64,000 nt of DNA from assembly GCA_018398805.1 (NCBI GenBank), contig JAGFBZ010000703.1, forward strand, positions 434,001 through 498,000. The letters run 5' to 3'. Positions within the stretch are counted from its first letter, which is position 1. Every line of letters begins with the position of its first letter. This document shows, one piece after another, positions 44,799 through 56,590 of this stretch. The position numbers and the translations under genes were made by a program. Source of the DNA: Hirundichthys speculiger. Its lineage: Eukaryota > Chordata > Actinopteri > Beloniformes > Exocoetidae. Below the pieces are notes generated by a model that saw only the letters and a program-made list of their open reading frames with translations, had not been told where the DNA came from and did no database searches.

Positions 44799-46204
44799 TT
44801 ACAACGGCACAAAACATCCACACACCTTTTTGTAAGGACATTGTGCAAACGTGTGTCAGTTTGCACATTTATCAGAGAATGTGTGTGACAACACCGGCAT
44901 ATGCGTGTGGTTGCACATACGTGTGGACCTGTGTGTGGATGTGAGTGTGTGTATCTGAGGACTGTAGAGGCCTGTCTAATGGAGACACAGTTTTATTGTG
45001 TGTCAAACAGGCAGTCAGACAAACAGTTTGCCAGTTTTTCTGGAGCAGAGCTGGGCGCAGCTGGTGATGAAGTGGAGCCAGCGTGTTGTCAAGGCTGACA
45101 TATACCATCCACTGGTGACAGCAGCGTCAGGGATACACACCGTCACAATCACACATACACACACTCCCAGCCATTCACGCTCACTTACACGGCTCCACCT
45201 ACCTGTGGGGAGAAATATCTTCTGCACAAGTATATTTATCAAAGTTAGTGGCCAAAAGAATATACAGGACAGGTTTGAATTAATTCTGTTTCAGATGAAG
45301 TTTTAAGAACGGTATATTTTCAGAACTTTATGATCATAACTTCAGTCCCAGCAGGGACATTTTTGAGCAGTAGTTCTAGATTAAATAATATTAATAAAAT
45401 AAGAACAACAGAAATTTGAATAAGTACAGTTTTTGAAAATGTGTATTTAACATATTGTGTAACTGAATGGTCACAAGAATGAAGAACGTCCTGTGTCATT
45501 CAGAGAAGCGTTTACTCATTATTAGTTTCTGCATTAACTTTATTCTGCCTAATCTGAGTATTTTGCAGTGTTTTAACGTTAATGATGAAAAGGTGTTTTG
45601 ACATCATCTTTCTCTCAAGAGGACTGTCTAGAACCTGAGGTTTACTGAGATTGTTTGCCCCATCAGACCAAACCACTTCCTGTTTCAAGCTTTCTGTTTC
45701 AGTCAGGTTTGCCATCTACATGAACTTTCACATATTTGCACCCCTGTACTTTTCCAGATCAGAGGTAAAAAGAAATGCAAGGACATTAAAACACTGTATT
45801 ACCTGTGCAGATAGACTAAAGGATGAGTTTTACAGGGTAAAGAGAAGAGGTGGCAGCAGCAGTCCTGACCTCAACCCCATTGTGGCATCATCTTGGGCTG
45901 TGTTTGGTTCTTCCACATGCTACAGAGGTTCCTGTTTGTTAAATTAATAAATTGAAATTGTTAAACTGACCAGCAAGTCTTGTTTCTTCACCAAACAACA
46001 CCATTCAAGAGTCAAAAAAAAAAGGTTTGGCAAATCTTTCATGGGCTCAACCCAAAGACTCACCAATGTTGCTCATCCCACATGTTCCTTACAACACTGA
46101 CAACCATTTATAAGGGAAATAAACAGGCTTTCTAACAGGTTTAATGTCAAGAAGTATTGTTACAACAGGTAACAACAAGTAATAATCCTGTAGGACTTCA
46201 GCCT

Positions 46205-46485
46205 CACATAGTGGCGGTCGGTAACCATGAGAGGACAGCAGTGGTGACAGACATGGTGATCTCCGAGCGATAGCAACATCAGAAAGACGGGACACAAGAC
46301 GCTTGAGAAATACCAACAACTGATAGACAAGCTCGAAAAGATGTGGGGTGTGAAGGAAACAGTGGTGCCAATAATGACCGGGGCACCGGGTTAGTGGCTC
46401 CAGCAGATACCAGGAACGTCTGAGATCACCATACAAGAAGAGCGCAATACTGGCAACAGCTAAGATCCTGCGCAGAACCCTCAGG
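46205..46485 (+). pseudogene. LINE ORF2 C-terminal remnant
   Basis: One plus frame reads EKYQQLIDKLEKMWGVKETV, continuing VPIMTGAPG, a stop, and WLQQIPGTSEITIQ. A shifted frame then gives TAKILRRTLRLPG. This order (EKYQ..EKMW.VK..VVPV, EWLQQIPGT, AKILRRTL) is the extreme C-terminus of a non-LTR retrotransposon polyprotein type seen in fish and invertebrates, lying after the segment preserved at 14290-14590. Upstream, a decayed 'DSNIRK' segment is in a different frame. Stops and shifts show it is dead. It may share its family with the 14.3 kb remnant, but the two do not overlap, so this cannot be shown. Confidence 0.65.
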
Positions 46486-48165
46486 CTCCCAGGCGAAGGC
46501 CACTCAGCTCACCAAATGAAGCAAAGCACAGTTCCAGAAATATATACGAGGCTCCCGCCTTACAACAGGTACTTATAACGATGTCAAGAAGTAACTGATT
46601 CTGTCATGTACTGCCTAGAGAAAGACAGACCGCCTATGTACACGATAAACAGTAATTCCAGATTGGCATGTTAGATAAATGATACCAGCTAACTTTGAGA
46701 AAACAAGACACTAAACTAAACACACTAATCGCACTAATCACAAAAACGCTGCCTTCTCCAGAGACATGTAACATGCACGATACAACTGTAGTGATATACC
46801 AGGAGCCTTTTAGAATTTTTAATTTTTTTTTTACTTGTTTTATTCACAGAAAATGCTCGAAAAAAAGATGCTCAGTGCATTCCCAGGGCTGTTGGAGTAT
46901 TCAAGAAAATTCTAAGTTGCTTCTCTCACAGCTGGAAGCAAAGAGTGGTCTTGAAGGAAGCACAAAGAGCTCAATCTTCCAGAGTATTCAATGGTGACAG
47001 ACTGCCCAAGATGATGGGGTTCAACTCAAGAATTTGACAGTAGGAGTCCTGAAACAGCAAAGTGCCTCAGCAAAGGTTCTCTCTGAAAGTCTGACACCTA
47101 GTGTCTTAATGGCAGGACCTGCAGGTACTGCAATCTATGAACCGGGCACCGAGCCTGCCTCCATGACCTCAAAGATGCTCTTTCAGGTGCACCGGAAGAT
47201 GACACGGACCTAAACTACACATACTTACACAATACGCACTTTTGTTTCCATTAACTTATCAATTAAAGTTTATTTTAGAAAATTCACCAGCATCAACAAC
47301 ACAGAAGCAACTGCACCAGTGGGGATGGGTTGCCAGGAAGTGGAAAAACCCCCTCCAGGTGAGTCCAAGAAGAAAACACCAGAGAAACATGTTTCTTAAG
47401 AGGTTCCTCGTGTATTCTAACGTTAAGGCTTTTGGAAAAGGCATCAGTATGTGGCAGGTTGGGAGTAGAAATGTCTTCTCGAAATACAGAAATAAACACA
47501 ACCGAAAAAAAAAATTGTGGTGGGGGGTCAGGGGATAAAAGAAAAACACCAACGTTACAGAGAACCAAGTCCAACGCTTTAGTTTTCTTGACTTTTAAAT
47601 GTTGTGATATTTTTTCAGATTAAACTGAATATTTTGGGGTAAGAACTATTTCAATCTGCTGGAATGCTGTGGTGCACAGATGTGCATGAGAGGCAGGGAA
47701 GGACTGGGACTAAAAAAAATGGCCCCTGGACCCCCCCCCCACCCCCCCCCACCCCCCGCCGCCGCCGCCACACACACACAAACACACATACAAACTATTG
47801 TTTGTTTGATTGTTTATTCAAGAACTCAAGAACACTAACATTAAAGAACGACTAAACATCACTCGCATCTCCTAAACAAAAAGGAACATTTACTTACAGT
47901 TACAGTTTTAAACAGAAAAAATATATCTTTATTATAGCTTTATAAAGCATACATTTATTTAAAACATCCCTTTTCTGTTTGAAAGGAAATTTTCTGATAT
48001 GTAAACATGTAACATGTGGTGAGATTTATGCCTAATGAGGCCCTGAATCCATCAGAATCAGATTTACAAATTTATGAACCCAACATAGTAGATTATTCAC
48101 CATTTGGTCAGCAGTGGTTAGCAGGTTATGTTTTATTTGTCATATCAGCATCTTTTTAAAATATT
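46486..48165. other. Non-coding stretch
   Basis: May include the 3' untranslated part of the LINE remnant near its start. No other recognisable element. Apart from the C-rich tract listed separately, the sequence appears unique. A G-rich stretch lies near 47517-47535. Confidence 0.4.
47730..47783 (+). repeat. C-rich, (GCC)n and (CA)n compound tract
   Basis: Two to three runs of 6-10 C separated by single A, followed by four GCC units and about seven CA units. On the minus strand it is G-rich. Confidence 0.9.
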
Positions 48166-48306
48166 TTCTTGTGGCCTTTATTGAATAGAGAGAAAGCAAT
48201 GACAAAAAGGGACACAACAACATATTACAACTCTAGAAATTAAACCCACAAACCCACTATATGAGAGTCCACCCATTTAACCACTAGACTACATAGCAAA
48301 TACTAT
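48166..48306 (-). mobile_element. tRNA-derived SINE
   Basis: On the minus strand an A-box-like TAGTCTAGTGG (48291-48281) and a B-box-like GGGTTTAATTTC (48247-48236) lie at tRNA-like spacing. The order resembles a tRNA head (GTCTAGTGGTTA...GGGTTCGATTCC). The body continues 'gtccctttttgtcattgctt', 'tctctattcaataaaggcc', the typical 3' end of the widespread fish SINE also represented at 892-1001. The copy is decayed in the middle. Confidence 0.65.
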
Positions 48307-48370
48307 TGTAGGATTATACTGATTTTTAAAATTAAATAGCCCCATGCAATGCTGCTGTGGTTAGTTAGGG

Positions 48371-49271
48371 CAGTGGTTCTCAACTGGTGGGTTGCGACCC
48401 AAAAATGGGTAGCAGACCCGTTTTCAGTGGGTCGTTGCCATTTGCCTGGGGAAGGAAATGCTAAAAAAAAAAAGCATGTCATTCATACTCCTTAGCAGTA
48501 GATGGCGATAATGCCCTGTAATGCGAGTTGACACCCGCCAGTTCACACCATAGAAAAAGACCTGCAAAGTTTGTTTACATATGTTAAGCAGGTGAAACAG
48601 ATACAACCAAGAATATATAAGATATGGATTTTCTTATCTTGAAGACAAAGGTCAGTGAGTGGTTATTCAGATAAAACTTTATATTTTGAGTTCTTTTTGA
48701 AACTACTGCTCAGTGGTTGCTCTGATTTATTTCATGTTTGTGCATAAAAGCACTGTTGAGTCTTAAAAATGGCTGTTACTGAAATGTTCTGATTGTTATG
48801 TCAGCTTCATGATTAATGCTTAAATAAGTGACTAGAAAGTTTTTAATTGGAAATTGTTATAAATTCAGGAAGTGGGTACTCAACAAATGCTACATATTTG
48901 AGTTATTTTTAAAACTACTGCTCAGTGGTTGCACTTTTTCATTTCATGTTTGTGCATGTTGAGTCTGTTAAAAAAAAAGGTTGAAGTTACTGAAGTGAAG
49001 TGTTTTGGATTTAATTAAAATGCAGCTAATTGAGCATCAAAGGGAATATTTCCAACTTGAAGTCCTTTTGGTTATGCTATTTTGGTTTTTGCCATTTTGG
49101 TTCACCAATAAATTGGCATTCTGTGATATTCTATTCTACTGTCTCCGATTCAAACTGCATGATCTTTTCATTCAATAAATTTGAGAAGTTAGAAATTTTC
49201 CTTGATTTGGGTCGTGGCTTGTCATTAAGGGTGATGGTGGGTCCTGAAGCCAAACCAGTTGAGAACCACTA
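48371..49271. mobile_element. Non-autonomous hAT element, 8-bp target duplication
   Basis: A 901-bp element. The left end is CAGTGGTTCTCAACTGGT and the right end, reversed, TAGTGGTTCTCAACTGGT. CAGTGGTTCTCAA is a classical hAT (Charlie-like) terminus. The flanks carry the identical 8-mer AGTTAGGG (48363-48370, 49272-49279). The left arm continues 'gggttgcgacccaaa', the right 'gggtcgtggcttg', giving further subterminal symmetry. Inside, a block of roughly 115 bp ('aactactgctcagtggttgc', 'tttcatgtttgtgcat', 'gttgagtct') occurs twice in tandem, at about 48675-48795 and 48890-49005. No transposase frame or BED/hATC motif is present. Confidence 0.88.
48675..49005 (+). repeat. Internal direct duplication in the hAT element
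   Basis: Two copies of a roughly 115-bp block with the same order of sub-blocks, separated by about 95 bp. They differ by substitutions and small indels, so the duplication is not recent. Confidence 0.7.
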
Positions 49272-49279
49272 AGTTAGGG

Positions 49280-52105
49280 TACCATTCAACCAATCATCCT
49301 TCAAACAACATTTGTAGCCTATTCCACAGATATTGCACCACCATGCACCACCAAAGAGAAGACAAAGATAAATAATGCCAAAATGGAAAACACATCTTCC
49401 CTCAAACTTTTGTTTCTTTGAACATAAAGAGCCTAATCTGTATGATTTATGTAGAGGTGAATGTGAAATTGCGGCCATTTTGTGCTTGCTTATCTATTTA
49501 TAACTGGGATGCTTGGTAGTTACATGTTTGTTTTGACAGCAATAAGCCACATATTTCTCATCATCACACCACAAATCCAGAACCATCATGCATTTAATGC
49601 TCCGGTTTTATGTCGTTGTCACTTACCGGTACCTCCTCCTCTGGTGAAACTCCCTCAGCTGCCCACCTGCCCCCCCATCAGCCTGTGGTTGGTCAGGTTG
49701 GATGTCCACCTGCTCTCAGTCTCCTTGGTGATAATACTTTAGTGCTTTGGTCGACACCGTCGTCGACATCAACGTTACTGCTGCTGCTGCTTGTAGTTTC
49801 ACTGCTGCCAAAAAGCTCTGTGAGCTTTCTGTATTTTAAAGCATCAAGTGACTTGGTTTTATTTAGTTTTAATTTTTTTCCATCCACCTTTCTCCTTAAG
49901 GTTTCTGCTTGCCATCTTTCTGTTAAGAGACACTAACATTAGTCTGCTTTGTTGGTTTTTAGGCCTATATCTGATAAATGATCGTCTTAGCGCCCCCTGC
50001 TGATAGTTGATAGACTGAACATTTTGTTTATTGAACAGGGCTGAAGGTCGTAGACCGGATGACCGTTCTGGACTTTTCCAGTCCGCCCCTGATGAGAGGT
50101 GACACAAACTGGTCACTGTGGCTCCTAACTGACTGGGATTGTGGGCCGTTGATCAGCAGGGTGTGATTGAAGGAACAAAAACAGCTGTATATTTTATTTT
50201 TTATTAAAAAGAACACTGCAAGTGCGTTTGTGAATGGCTTAATGAGGGACACGCGCTGTATAAACCCTTTGTGGAGATAAGAAATGGTTAAAAAGGTGCT
50301 TTTGATATCCAATCTGTATGAGTTCCTGTCAGCTGCATCGCTGCATTTAGAGCATGCTTTTCCTAATGTCTATACTTGTTTGAATTTCTCTTTCCTTTGG
50401 GGCCACTGTAGTTTACAACTATTTACAGGGATTATTCTGAAGCAAAGCTGCTGCTAAGAAAAGAAACCCCAGTCTCCAATGTAAAAAAAACAAAAAAAAA
50501 ACGTTTATTGCATGCTTAAATGCTCTCTTATGACTCACACAGAACATTTAAAAAGCAATTCCAGTATTTTTCCTGAACACATATTTGTTTATACATGGTG
50601 GTAATATTTGTGTACACGTGTTCAAAATATATATAGCAAATCTATTTAAAAAATGATGAAGAATGAGGAAAAAATATGCTCTTTGGTTTTGCACCTTTTT
50701 CCATATCCAACCCTTGATGAACCTTCGATCCAACCCTCCATGAAGTGAGTTTCTAAAAAAGCAACTCATGAATTTTCTACAACTGCTGTTAGCAGTGCTA
50801 GCGTCTTAGCAGACTCTAGACCAGTAGCCAGGTAAGTCCTGGATGGGTCCTGAGTCCATCACAGAGTGACCGGGTCCCAACCAGCCGTGCACGTTCGCTC
50901 TCAGCCCAGTCATCTCACACAAAACACACATGTGGTTCCACATTTCGAGCTGTTTGATAACTGTGCTAACCACACAGAGGGGAAAAAGGCGGTTTCAAAT
51001 AATCATTCCTGCTAAGTATGTGTCTGTGTTAATTACAGAGCTGCTCATTGCTCTTAACATTTTCCCAATTGGCTTATTTTAAATGAAAAAGGGAGACTAG
51101 AGTGCTATCCTCTTTTTCTTTTCTTTTTTCAATAGTAGATCTAACTTATTAAGGTTCATTATCACTGGATTCTTTACTGCATCTGATCTTCAAAGAATCC
51201 ACATCTTCCTGACACAGTTAATCTATTTTTCTCCTAAATGCTTGATTTTCTAATAGCAGTTGTGTGTGAAAAGATTCTCTTTCCAACAAGAGGTTATCAA
51301 TCTGATCAATTGTGTTGGCGAAGGAGGAAAATTCCTCTGTAAAGGCAAGATAAATTACGATATGGGTGCATAACTCTGGCCATCTGTTTCACATGTATGA
51401 CCAGATACACGCCACTCAGCTCCTGCAGAGCTGCAGCCCACTAACATGCTGGATCATGAGACGATGCCATCCCTTCAAAATGAAAGTCACTTCTAGATTC
51501 TTAAAAACCACAATACTAAAGTAAACATTAAGATACTCTCTTGAATATTTTGTTCACACCAAAAATAGCTAAACATCCTACCACCTAGCACGCAAAAGTT
51601 TATTATTTATATCGTTACGTACACTGTTAGAGTTTATATTTACATTAAGGTGTGAACCATGTGTGAATACCATGTGCCAAGGTATTGTTTTTTTTTTCTT
51701 GTAGTTCATGTTTGACTTTGTTCACATCAGTAAGGTACATTTTAGTTTGTGAACTTTGCCAATGGTATGACCATCACCAGGAAATAAAGAGCAGACAACA
51801 CAAGTGCTGACGACTTTGTTGTCCTTGGAATCGGCTGTTATTGCAGCTGATTTCTATATTTAATAACATTGAAAGTGTCTGGCATGTACTCATTTGTCTT
51901 ATTATTTATCCTCCACTAGTAGGGTTTTATCTGAAATCCCTGAAACCTTTTCTATGTCAACGCCTGGCATTAACTGACATCCAGGTTCCTGCCCTTGAAA
52001 ACAGAAAGCTAGTGTACACTTTTAAGCCACCCAGGTCATCGTAACGGTGGACTCACATAAAAGTGTTGATGCAGTGCACGGGGTGTTTCTGACATTTCTT
52101 CGTCA
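49280..52105. other. Non-coding, unique-looking stretch
   Basis: No supported gene. Frames at 49482-50116 on both strands have no recognisable domain; a run of CTG/GTTGATG-like codons at 49765-49795 explains poly-Leu/Ser translation. Segments at 50990-51420 are repeat-free and could be conserved non-coding DNA. Confidence 0.4.
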
Positions 52106-52109
52106 TACC

Positions 52110-52320
52110 TGTTATGCCCAGCTCGTGGGAGAGCATAACAAAGAAGGGAGGTCCAGACAATGACAGCTTTTAAACAGAATGCTTAATTTATTGAAAGTAA
52201 AATGACACAAGGAACTCAATGGTTAAGTAAAAGAAACCAAAGAAACCAAAGCTAAACTAAACATAAACAGCCCAGAAAGGCACCCGCCTTCCAGGAGGGA
52301 GAGAGAGACATCTTGGATTG
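52110..52320 (-). repeat. 3' LTR, U3-deleted part
   Basis: Matches the R/U5-side half of the 5' LTR at 52534-52745 with few differences, including the AATAAA signal and the terminal GCATAACA. The match stops near 52320. Confidence 0.85.
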
Positions 52321-52321
52321 T

Positions 52322-52450
52322 CCCGACACTTAATGTGTCGGATATCCAAGGTATAAGGCTGAAGAAACAAGGCCCAATGGATAAGCCTACAGTAAGCATT
52401 TTGCATACCAGCCAGAAAAGTGAAGCGGATTATGATCTGTGTAAATGGTG
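52322..52450 (-). pseudogene. Ty3/Gypsy-type pol RNase H fragment
   Basis: On the minus strand the frame carries YTDHNPL, the conserved RNase H segment of Ty3/Gypsy-type polyproteins, followed by further family-typical residues through the RHIK region in a shifted frame. A one-base shift just after the YTDHNPL motif breaks the reading frame. Only about 45 codons remain, fused to the remnant LTR downstream. The rest of pol is absent. Confidence 0.7.
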
Positions 52451-52513
52451 ACTGACGATGACTTGTCCCACATACACTTCAAAAAACTTCAGCGCCCAAA
52501 TCAATATCCAGCG

Positions 52514-52531
52514 TTCCCTGACGAGCCCCCA
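52514..52531 (-). other. Primer-binding site, tRNA-Pro-like
   Basis: On the minus strand TGGGGGCTCGTCAGGGA lies two bases inside the 5' LTR end. It is nearly the known tRNA-Pro primer-binding sequence, with one difference in the first 16 positions. Confidence 0.8.
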
Positions 52532-52533
52532 CT

Positions 52534-52907
52534 TGTTATGCCCAGCTCGTGGGAGAGCATAACAACGAAGGGAGGTCCACACAATGACAGCTTTTAAACA
52601 GAATGCTTAATTTATTGAAAGTAAAACGACACAAGGTAACTCAATGGTTAAGTCAAAGAAACTAAGGTTAAACTAAACATAAACAGCCCAAACAAAACCC
52701 GAGGGTGCCAGAAAGGCACCCGCCTTCCAGCTTCCAGGAGGGAGAGAGAGACCTCTTGGATTTCCCCAAGCTTTTAACGGCTAGGCGCAGGTGAAAGCAA
52801 TCACCAACGGAGAGGGAGGGGCGAGCAACCAGGGAGAGGAGGGAACCTGCAAGAAAAAGCAGGGGCAGGAACACAGGGAAACTGATCTGAGGCCTGTGGC
52901 CGTCACA
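52534..52907 (-). repeat. 5' LTR of the deleted Gypsy-type element
   Basis: Minus-strand ends are TGTGACGGCC and GGGCATAACA (TG...CA). It contains an AATAAA in the R-like part ('ctttcaataaatta' on the minus strand). The last 31 bases (tgttatgc...gcataaca) form an inverted repeat of their own. Confidence 0.8.
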
Positions 52908-53044
52908 TACCAAAAACAACCAATCAACACTGTTACTGGCGATGTTGCCAGTTTTGATTGTGCAAGGTGGTGATAGCACTATACAAAATATATTTGTACA
53001 TTCTCTTGCATTTTTTATTTATTGTTATTTTTTTCATGTTCTGT

Positions 53045-53398
53045 AGTGGCCAGCACGGTGGCTTGGTGGTCAGCACTGTTGCCTCACAGTGAGGAGGTTC
53101 CTGGTTTGAACCTCAGCAGGTCTTTCTGTGTGGAGTTTGCATGTTCTCCCCGTGGGTTTCCTCCGGGTACTACCAGCTTCCTTCCACAGTCCAAAGACAT
53201 GCATGTCAGGTTAATTAGTGGTTCTAAATTACCCGTAGGAGTGAGTGTGAGTGGTTGTCTGTCTATGTGTGACCCTGCGATGGACTGGCGACGTGTCCAG
53301 GATGTACCCATGTCTTTCACGTGAAAAGAGCTGGGATAGACTCCAGCAGATCTCCGTGACCCTGCAGAGGATTAAACGGGCATAGATAATGGATGAAT
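53045..53398 (+). repeat. Full-length ATGG-tail teleost repeat
   Basis: The most complete copy in the window: tRNA-like head ('ggcttggtggtcagcactgt', 'ggtttgaacctcagcagg'), then 'gtgtggagtttgcatgttct', 'tttcctccgggtactaccag', 'agtccaaagacatgcatgtc', 'gatggactggcgacgtgtcc', 'gctgggatagactccagcag', ending 'agataatggatga'. It serves as the reference for the copies at 416, 4081, 5395, 8541 and 59572. Confidence 0.8.
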
Positions 53399-53986
53399 GT
53401 TCTGTAGTTTTGCCTCTGCTGCTTTACTTTTTTTCTTAGTGTAAAATAAAAGGGTAATCACCATTGTATGTATTTGAAGATGTATGCAACACAAACCCAA
53501 ATAAAAAGAAATTAAAAAAAAATGTGTACAACATTCACAAATTAGGGCAAAATCAAAGTGCAACTATAGCTATTATAGCTGTCATATTCAAACACTTTTT
53601 AAACTCAATCACAAATCAATGTGAGATTTGGGGTGCGGAGGTGGAGGGATGAACATCAGCTCTGACTGCAGCTGCTGCCACCTGTGAGTGTTTTTATATG
53701 GACAAGGGGCCACCGCAGAACCAGCTGCTCGCTAAGAAGAACAACAGAACCTGCTTACAAGTCTCTCTAGATGAAAAAAAATGGCTAGATTCGTCACTAC
53801 TTGCTTTTTTTTAAAATACAATAGAGGTATATGAATACTTGCTAAATATGGCTATAAAGCTATATAGCTATAACTATAAAGTTGTTAAGTTGGCAACACT
53901 GCTTCTTGATGCTGGCAAATGAACATTAGGTGCAGTACTGCCACCTACTGGGCTGGAGTGTGACGAATCAGTTCTGAATACTTTCA

Positions 53987-54116
53987 AACACACACACATA
54001 TATATTATATTATATTATATTATGTTATATATCTTTATCTATCTATGTATATATATATACACACACACATATATAAATATATGTTTGTATGTGTGTGAGT
54101 GCGTGTGTGTGTATGT
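53987..54116 (+). repeat. Compound (CA)n/(TATTA)n/(TA)n/(GT)n repeat
   Basis: Successive short arrays of CA, TATTATAT-type, ATCT, TA and GT units without unique sequence between them. Confidence 0.9.
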
Positions 54117-55532
54117 AAAAAAATGGTTGCTATAGAAATGTTATGCCAATTACAAATTTAATACTGCACAAGTGCACATGGAAACCCTTCAACAAAGTGA
54201 AACTTATCATTACTCACTACTTCTCATAGCCTCCGAGTTCTTGAGAGCTCCTCTATAAATCAGATGCAGCGTGGGGTGTACTGAAACATGGGCAGTGTCA
54301 CCAGCTGTGAAAATCAAATAAGACAGATGAATAATCAGCCTCAGTATAGGGAATTATCATCATCAGCTAGAGAGGTATCAGTTGGTTAAATGAAACAATA
54401 AGCTCTATGTGGATGCAATTTGTATGAATGCAACTGTCTGCTGTCTTTCATCATCTGCTTCTTGGGTGTTCCTGCAGAACATCCGAGGAAGAGAGGGGGA
54501 GGGGGGGAGGGAAGAGAGGAAGCGAAAGAGAGGGAGTGCAAAGTCCTGTCCAAGAAGAAGTATTATTGTCCAAGAAGTATTAGTTCTCTTTTTAATTTTA
54601 GCAAGACGAGGAAGTCGGAATTCAAATGAAAGAATCGGTTTCCATCCAGCTAATAGTAATCCATAATCCCACCAACGTGTCTAAAGCACAATGTGGTCGC
54701 TGTGATTAACGTTAATGCCTCCCCTACTCAATTTATTGAAATGTTGGAATGAACACATTTGGTTTGGAACCAATGTACTAGCTTGTGTTTAAAAATGTGG
54801 ATGGGTAAAAGGAGGGGGATTGAAAGGATAAGACAAAAGTGACATCAAAACTGTAAAAGTGAAAGTGAGAAAGACGAGACAAAAGAAGTTAGAAGAGGTC
54901 AGAGTAATAAAAAAAAAAAACTGAAAAACAAAGAGACTTGGAAACAGAGGAGAGATGATTTTGGATTTAAAAAAAAAGGGGGAGTGAAAATTATAAGGGG
55001 AAAAAAAAAAAAGCTTAAGGCGGCAATGTACAAGCAGAGGAGTGAGATGAGAAGGCAGAGAAGAAACAAAACTCCACGGGTGAAAATTGGTCGGCCCTAT
55101 TCTCATTTTAAGGTCTACGCTGATGGTTTTAATTTCTAGAAATGGCAGACTTTACAGACAGACAAAAAAAAAAGAGAGAGAGAGAGAATGAGAGCAAAAA
55201 AAAAAAGAAGTGGTATTAGAATAATTAAACGCAGGAAGAGGGTCGCAGTTTCATTTGCAGCAAGACTTCAAATGAATTCTTGTAATGATCCTGAAACCTT
55301 GAAAAGGAAAAAAAATCCAATCAAACAATATCTACTAGGCTTCATTTTCTTTGCTGGGGGAATGACCCCTCTTTGTCAAAGGGCGAGTCATGGAGAATGT
55401 GGGTCGCTATAGACATACAAATGAAGGACAGACAATTTGGTCTAGTTAAAGCTATTATGCCGACAAGTGCATGTGTGCTGATGTTGACATGTGTGACTAT
55501 GTGTGCATGCACATGCCTGGGAACACAACTTT

Positions 55533-55552
55533 GTGTGTGTGTGTGTGTGTGT
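55533..55552 (+). repeat. (GT)10 microsatellite
   Basis: Ten perfect GT units. Confidence 0.95.
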
Positions 55553-56507
55553 TGGTGGGAGGTTGGGGGGGTGGAACGGAAAGAGAATGACTATCCATGT
55601 GTCTGAGCATGTGTGGACAGTAAAGCTGGTGCGCTGCCGCTTTAACACTTCGGAGCTGCGATATGACTCATTGTAAATGATGCCATAGAAGGTCAATTGT
55701 GGAGATCAAAATGGCTGTTGATGGAGGGGAAGGGAGAGAATATGTCATGTGTTTCCTCCTCACTGCGCGCTGCCGCTGAAGCATTTTGATTTAAAAGAAT
55801 AAATGGATCTTCTCAGGGTTATTTCTCTCTGACTGGCACCGTCCAAAATAACACCCTCGGCTCATATTTCTCGGAGGAGCATTATGCTTCGCGCCCATTG
55901 TTTTTACTCCCTCCCCTACCTTTGACCATTGGAGAGGTAATAAGCCATGAGCGCCATGGATTATGGCACGAGTGGATGAGCAGCTGCAATGCTCCAATGA
56001 CCTTTTGTAACTCATTACTGGACCTCCAAAAATAAAAAAAAAAAAAAAAAAAGAGGAAAAAGTAAAGGAAACACACAAAAAGAGGCCTCATCTGAAATCT
56101 TTCGGGATATTCAGTTCAGTGACGCTGATGTGTTATTGTCTCCTTCGCCTTACTCAGAACAGATGTTAACTGGACTGACTGACAGACAGTTAAATCTGGT
56201 CTGACGATAAAGACGGGGGTGATGATGTGATGGGGATGGAGGAGGCTAGTAAGTACAGAAGGGGTAAAAATCAAAGAAGGTGGCCGCAAAGAATAGGGAG
56301 GGTGAAGAATGTGATGAAAAGGGATGATTTTGCCAAGTTGGATGAGGAAGAGAAGAAAAGGAAAAAGAGAGAAAAAGGAGGGGAAAGAGGAGCGAGTGTG
56401 GCGAAGGTATTTACGCATGGTAATTACATCACCAGAGGGGGCAGTCGCAATTGTTTGACCTGTAGATCCTGCAGGTGTTTATGCCCTAAAGCCTCCACCA
56501 CACACAT

Positions 56508-56590
56508 ACACACACACACACACACATAGGCGTGCGCACACATACACTTGTACACGCATGCAAACATGCGCACACACACACACACACATT
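56508..56590 (+). repeat. (CA)n-rich stretch
   Basis: Two perfect (CA)n arrays joined by CA- and GCA-rich sequence. Confidence 0.9.

Larger units (their letters stand above)
42613..46204. other. Non-coding stretch with many CA/GT repeats
   Basis: Short (CA)n runs at about 42668-42692 and 42872-42896, with the larger ones listed separately. The 43180-43480 part is unique-looking. Open frames on both strands over 44240-45310 are mostly translations of CA/GT repeats. A lone 'agtcctgacctcaacccca' at 45862-45880 would translate to SPDLNP, a Tc1-like motif, but nothing around it supports an element. Confidence 0.4.
52110..52907 (-). mobile_element. Internally deleted Ty3/Gypsy-type LTR retrotransposon
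   Basis: A 798-bp unit flanked by TACC at 52106-52109 and 52908-52911. On the minus strand the order is a 374-bp 5' LTR (52907-52534), a tRNA-Pro-like primer-binding site, a short leader, an RNase H fragment, and the 3' part of a second LTR ending at 52110. Most of the internal region (gag, protease, RT, integrase) and the U3 of the 3' LTR are gone. It is non-autonomous and dead. The deletion left both outer ends in place, so the target duplication is still readable. Confidence 0.8.

Noticed and set aside
45862..45883. Isolated SPDLNPI-coding stretch suggesting a Tc1 fragment
   Set aside because: No other Tc1 motif, leader or inverted repeat nearby; 22 bp alone are not enough.
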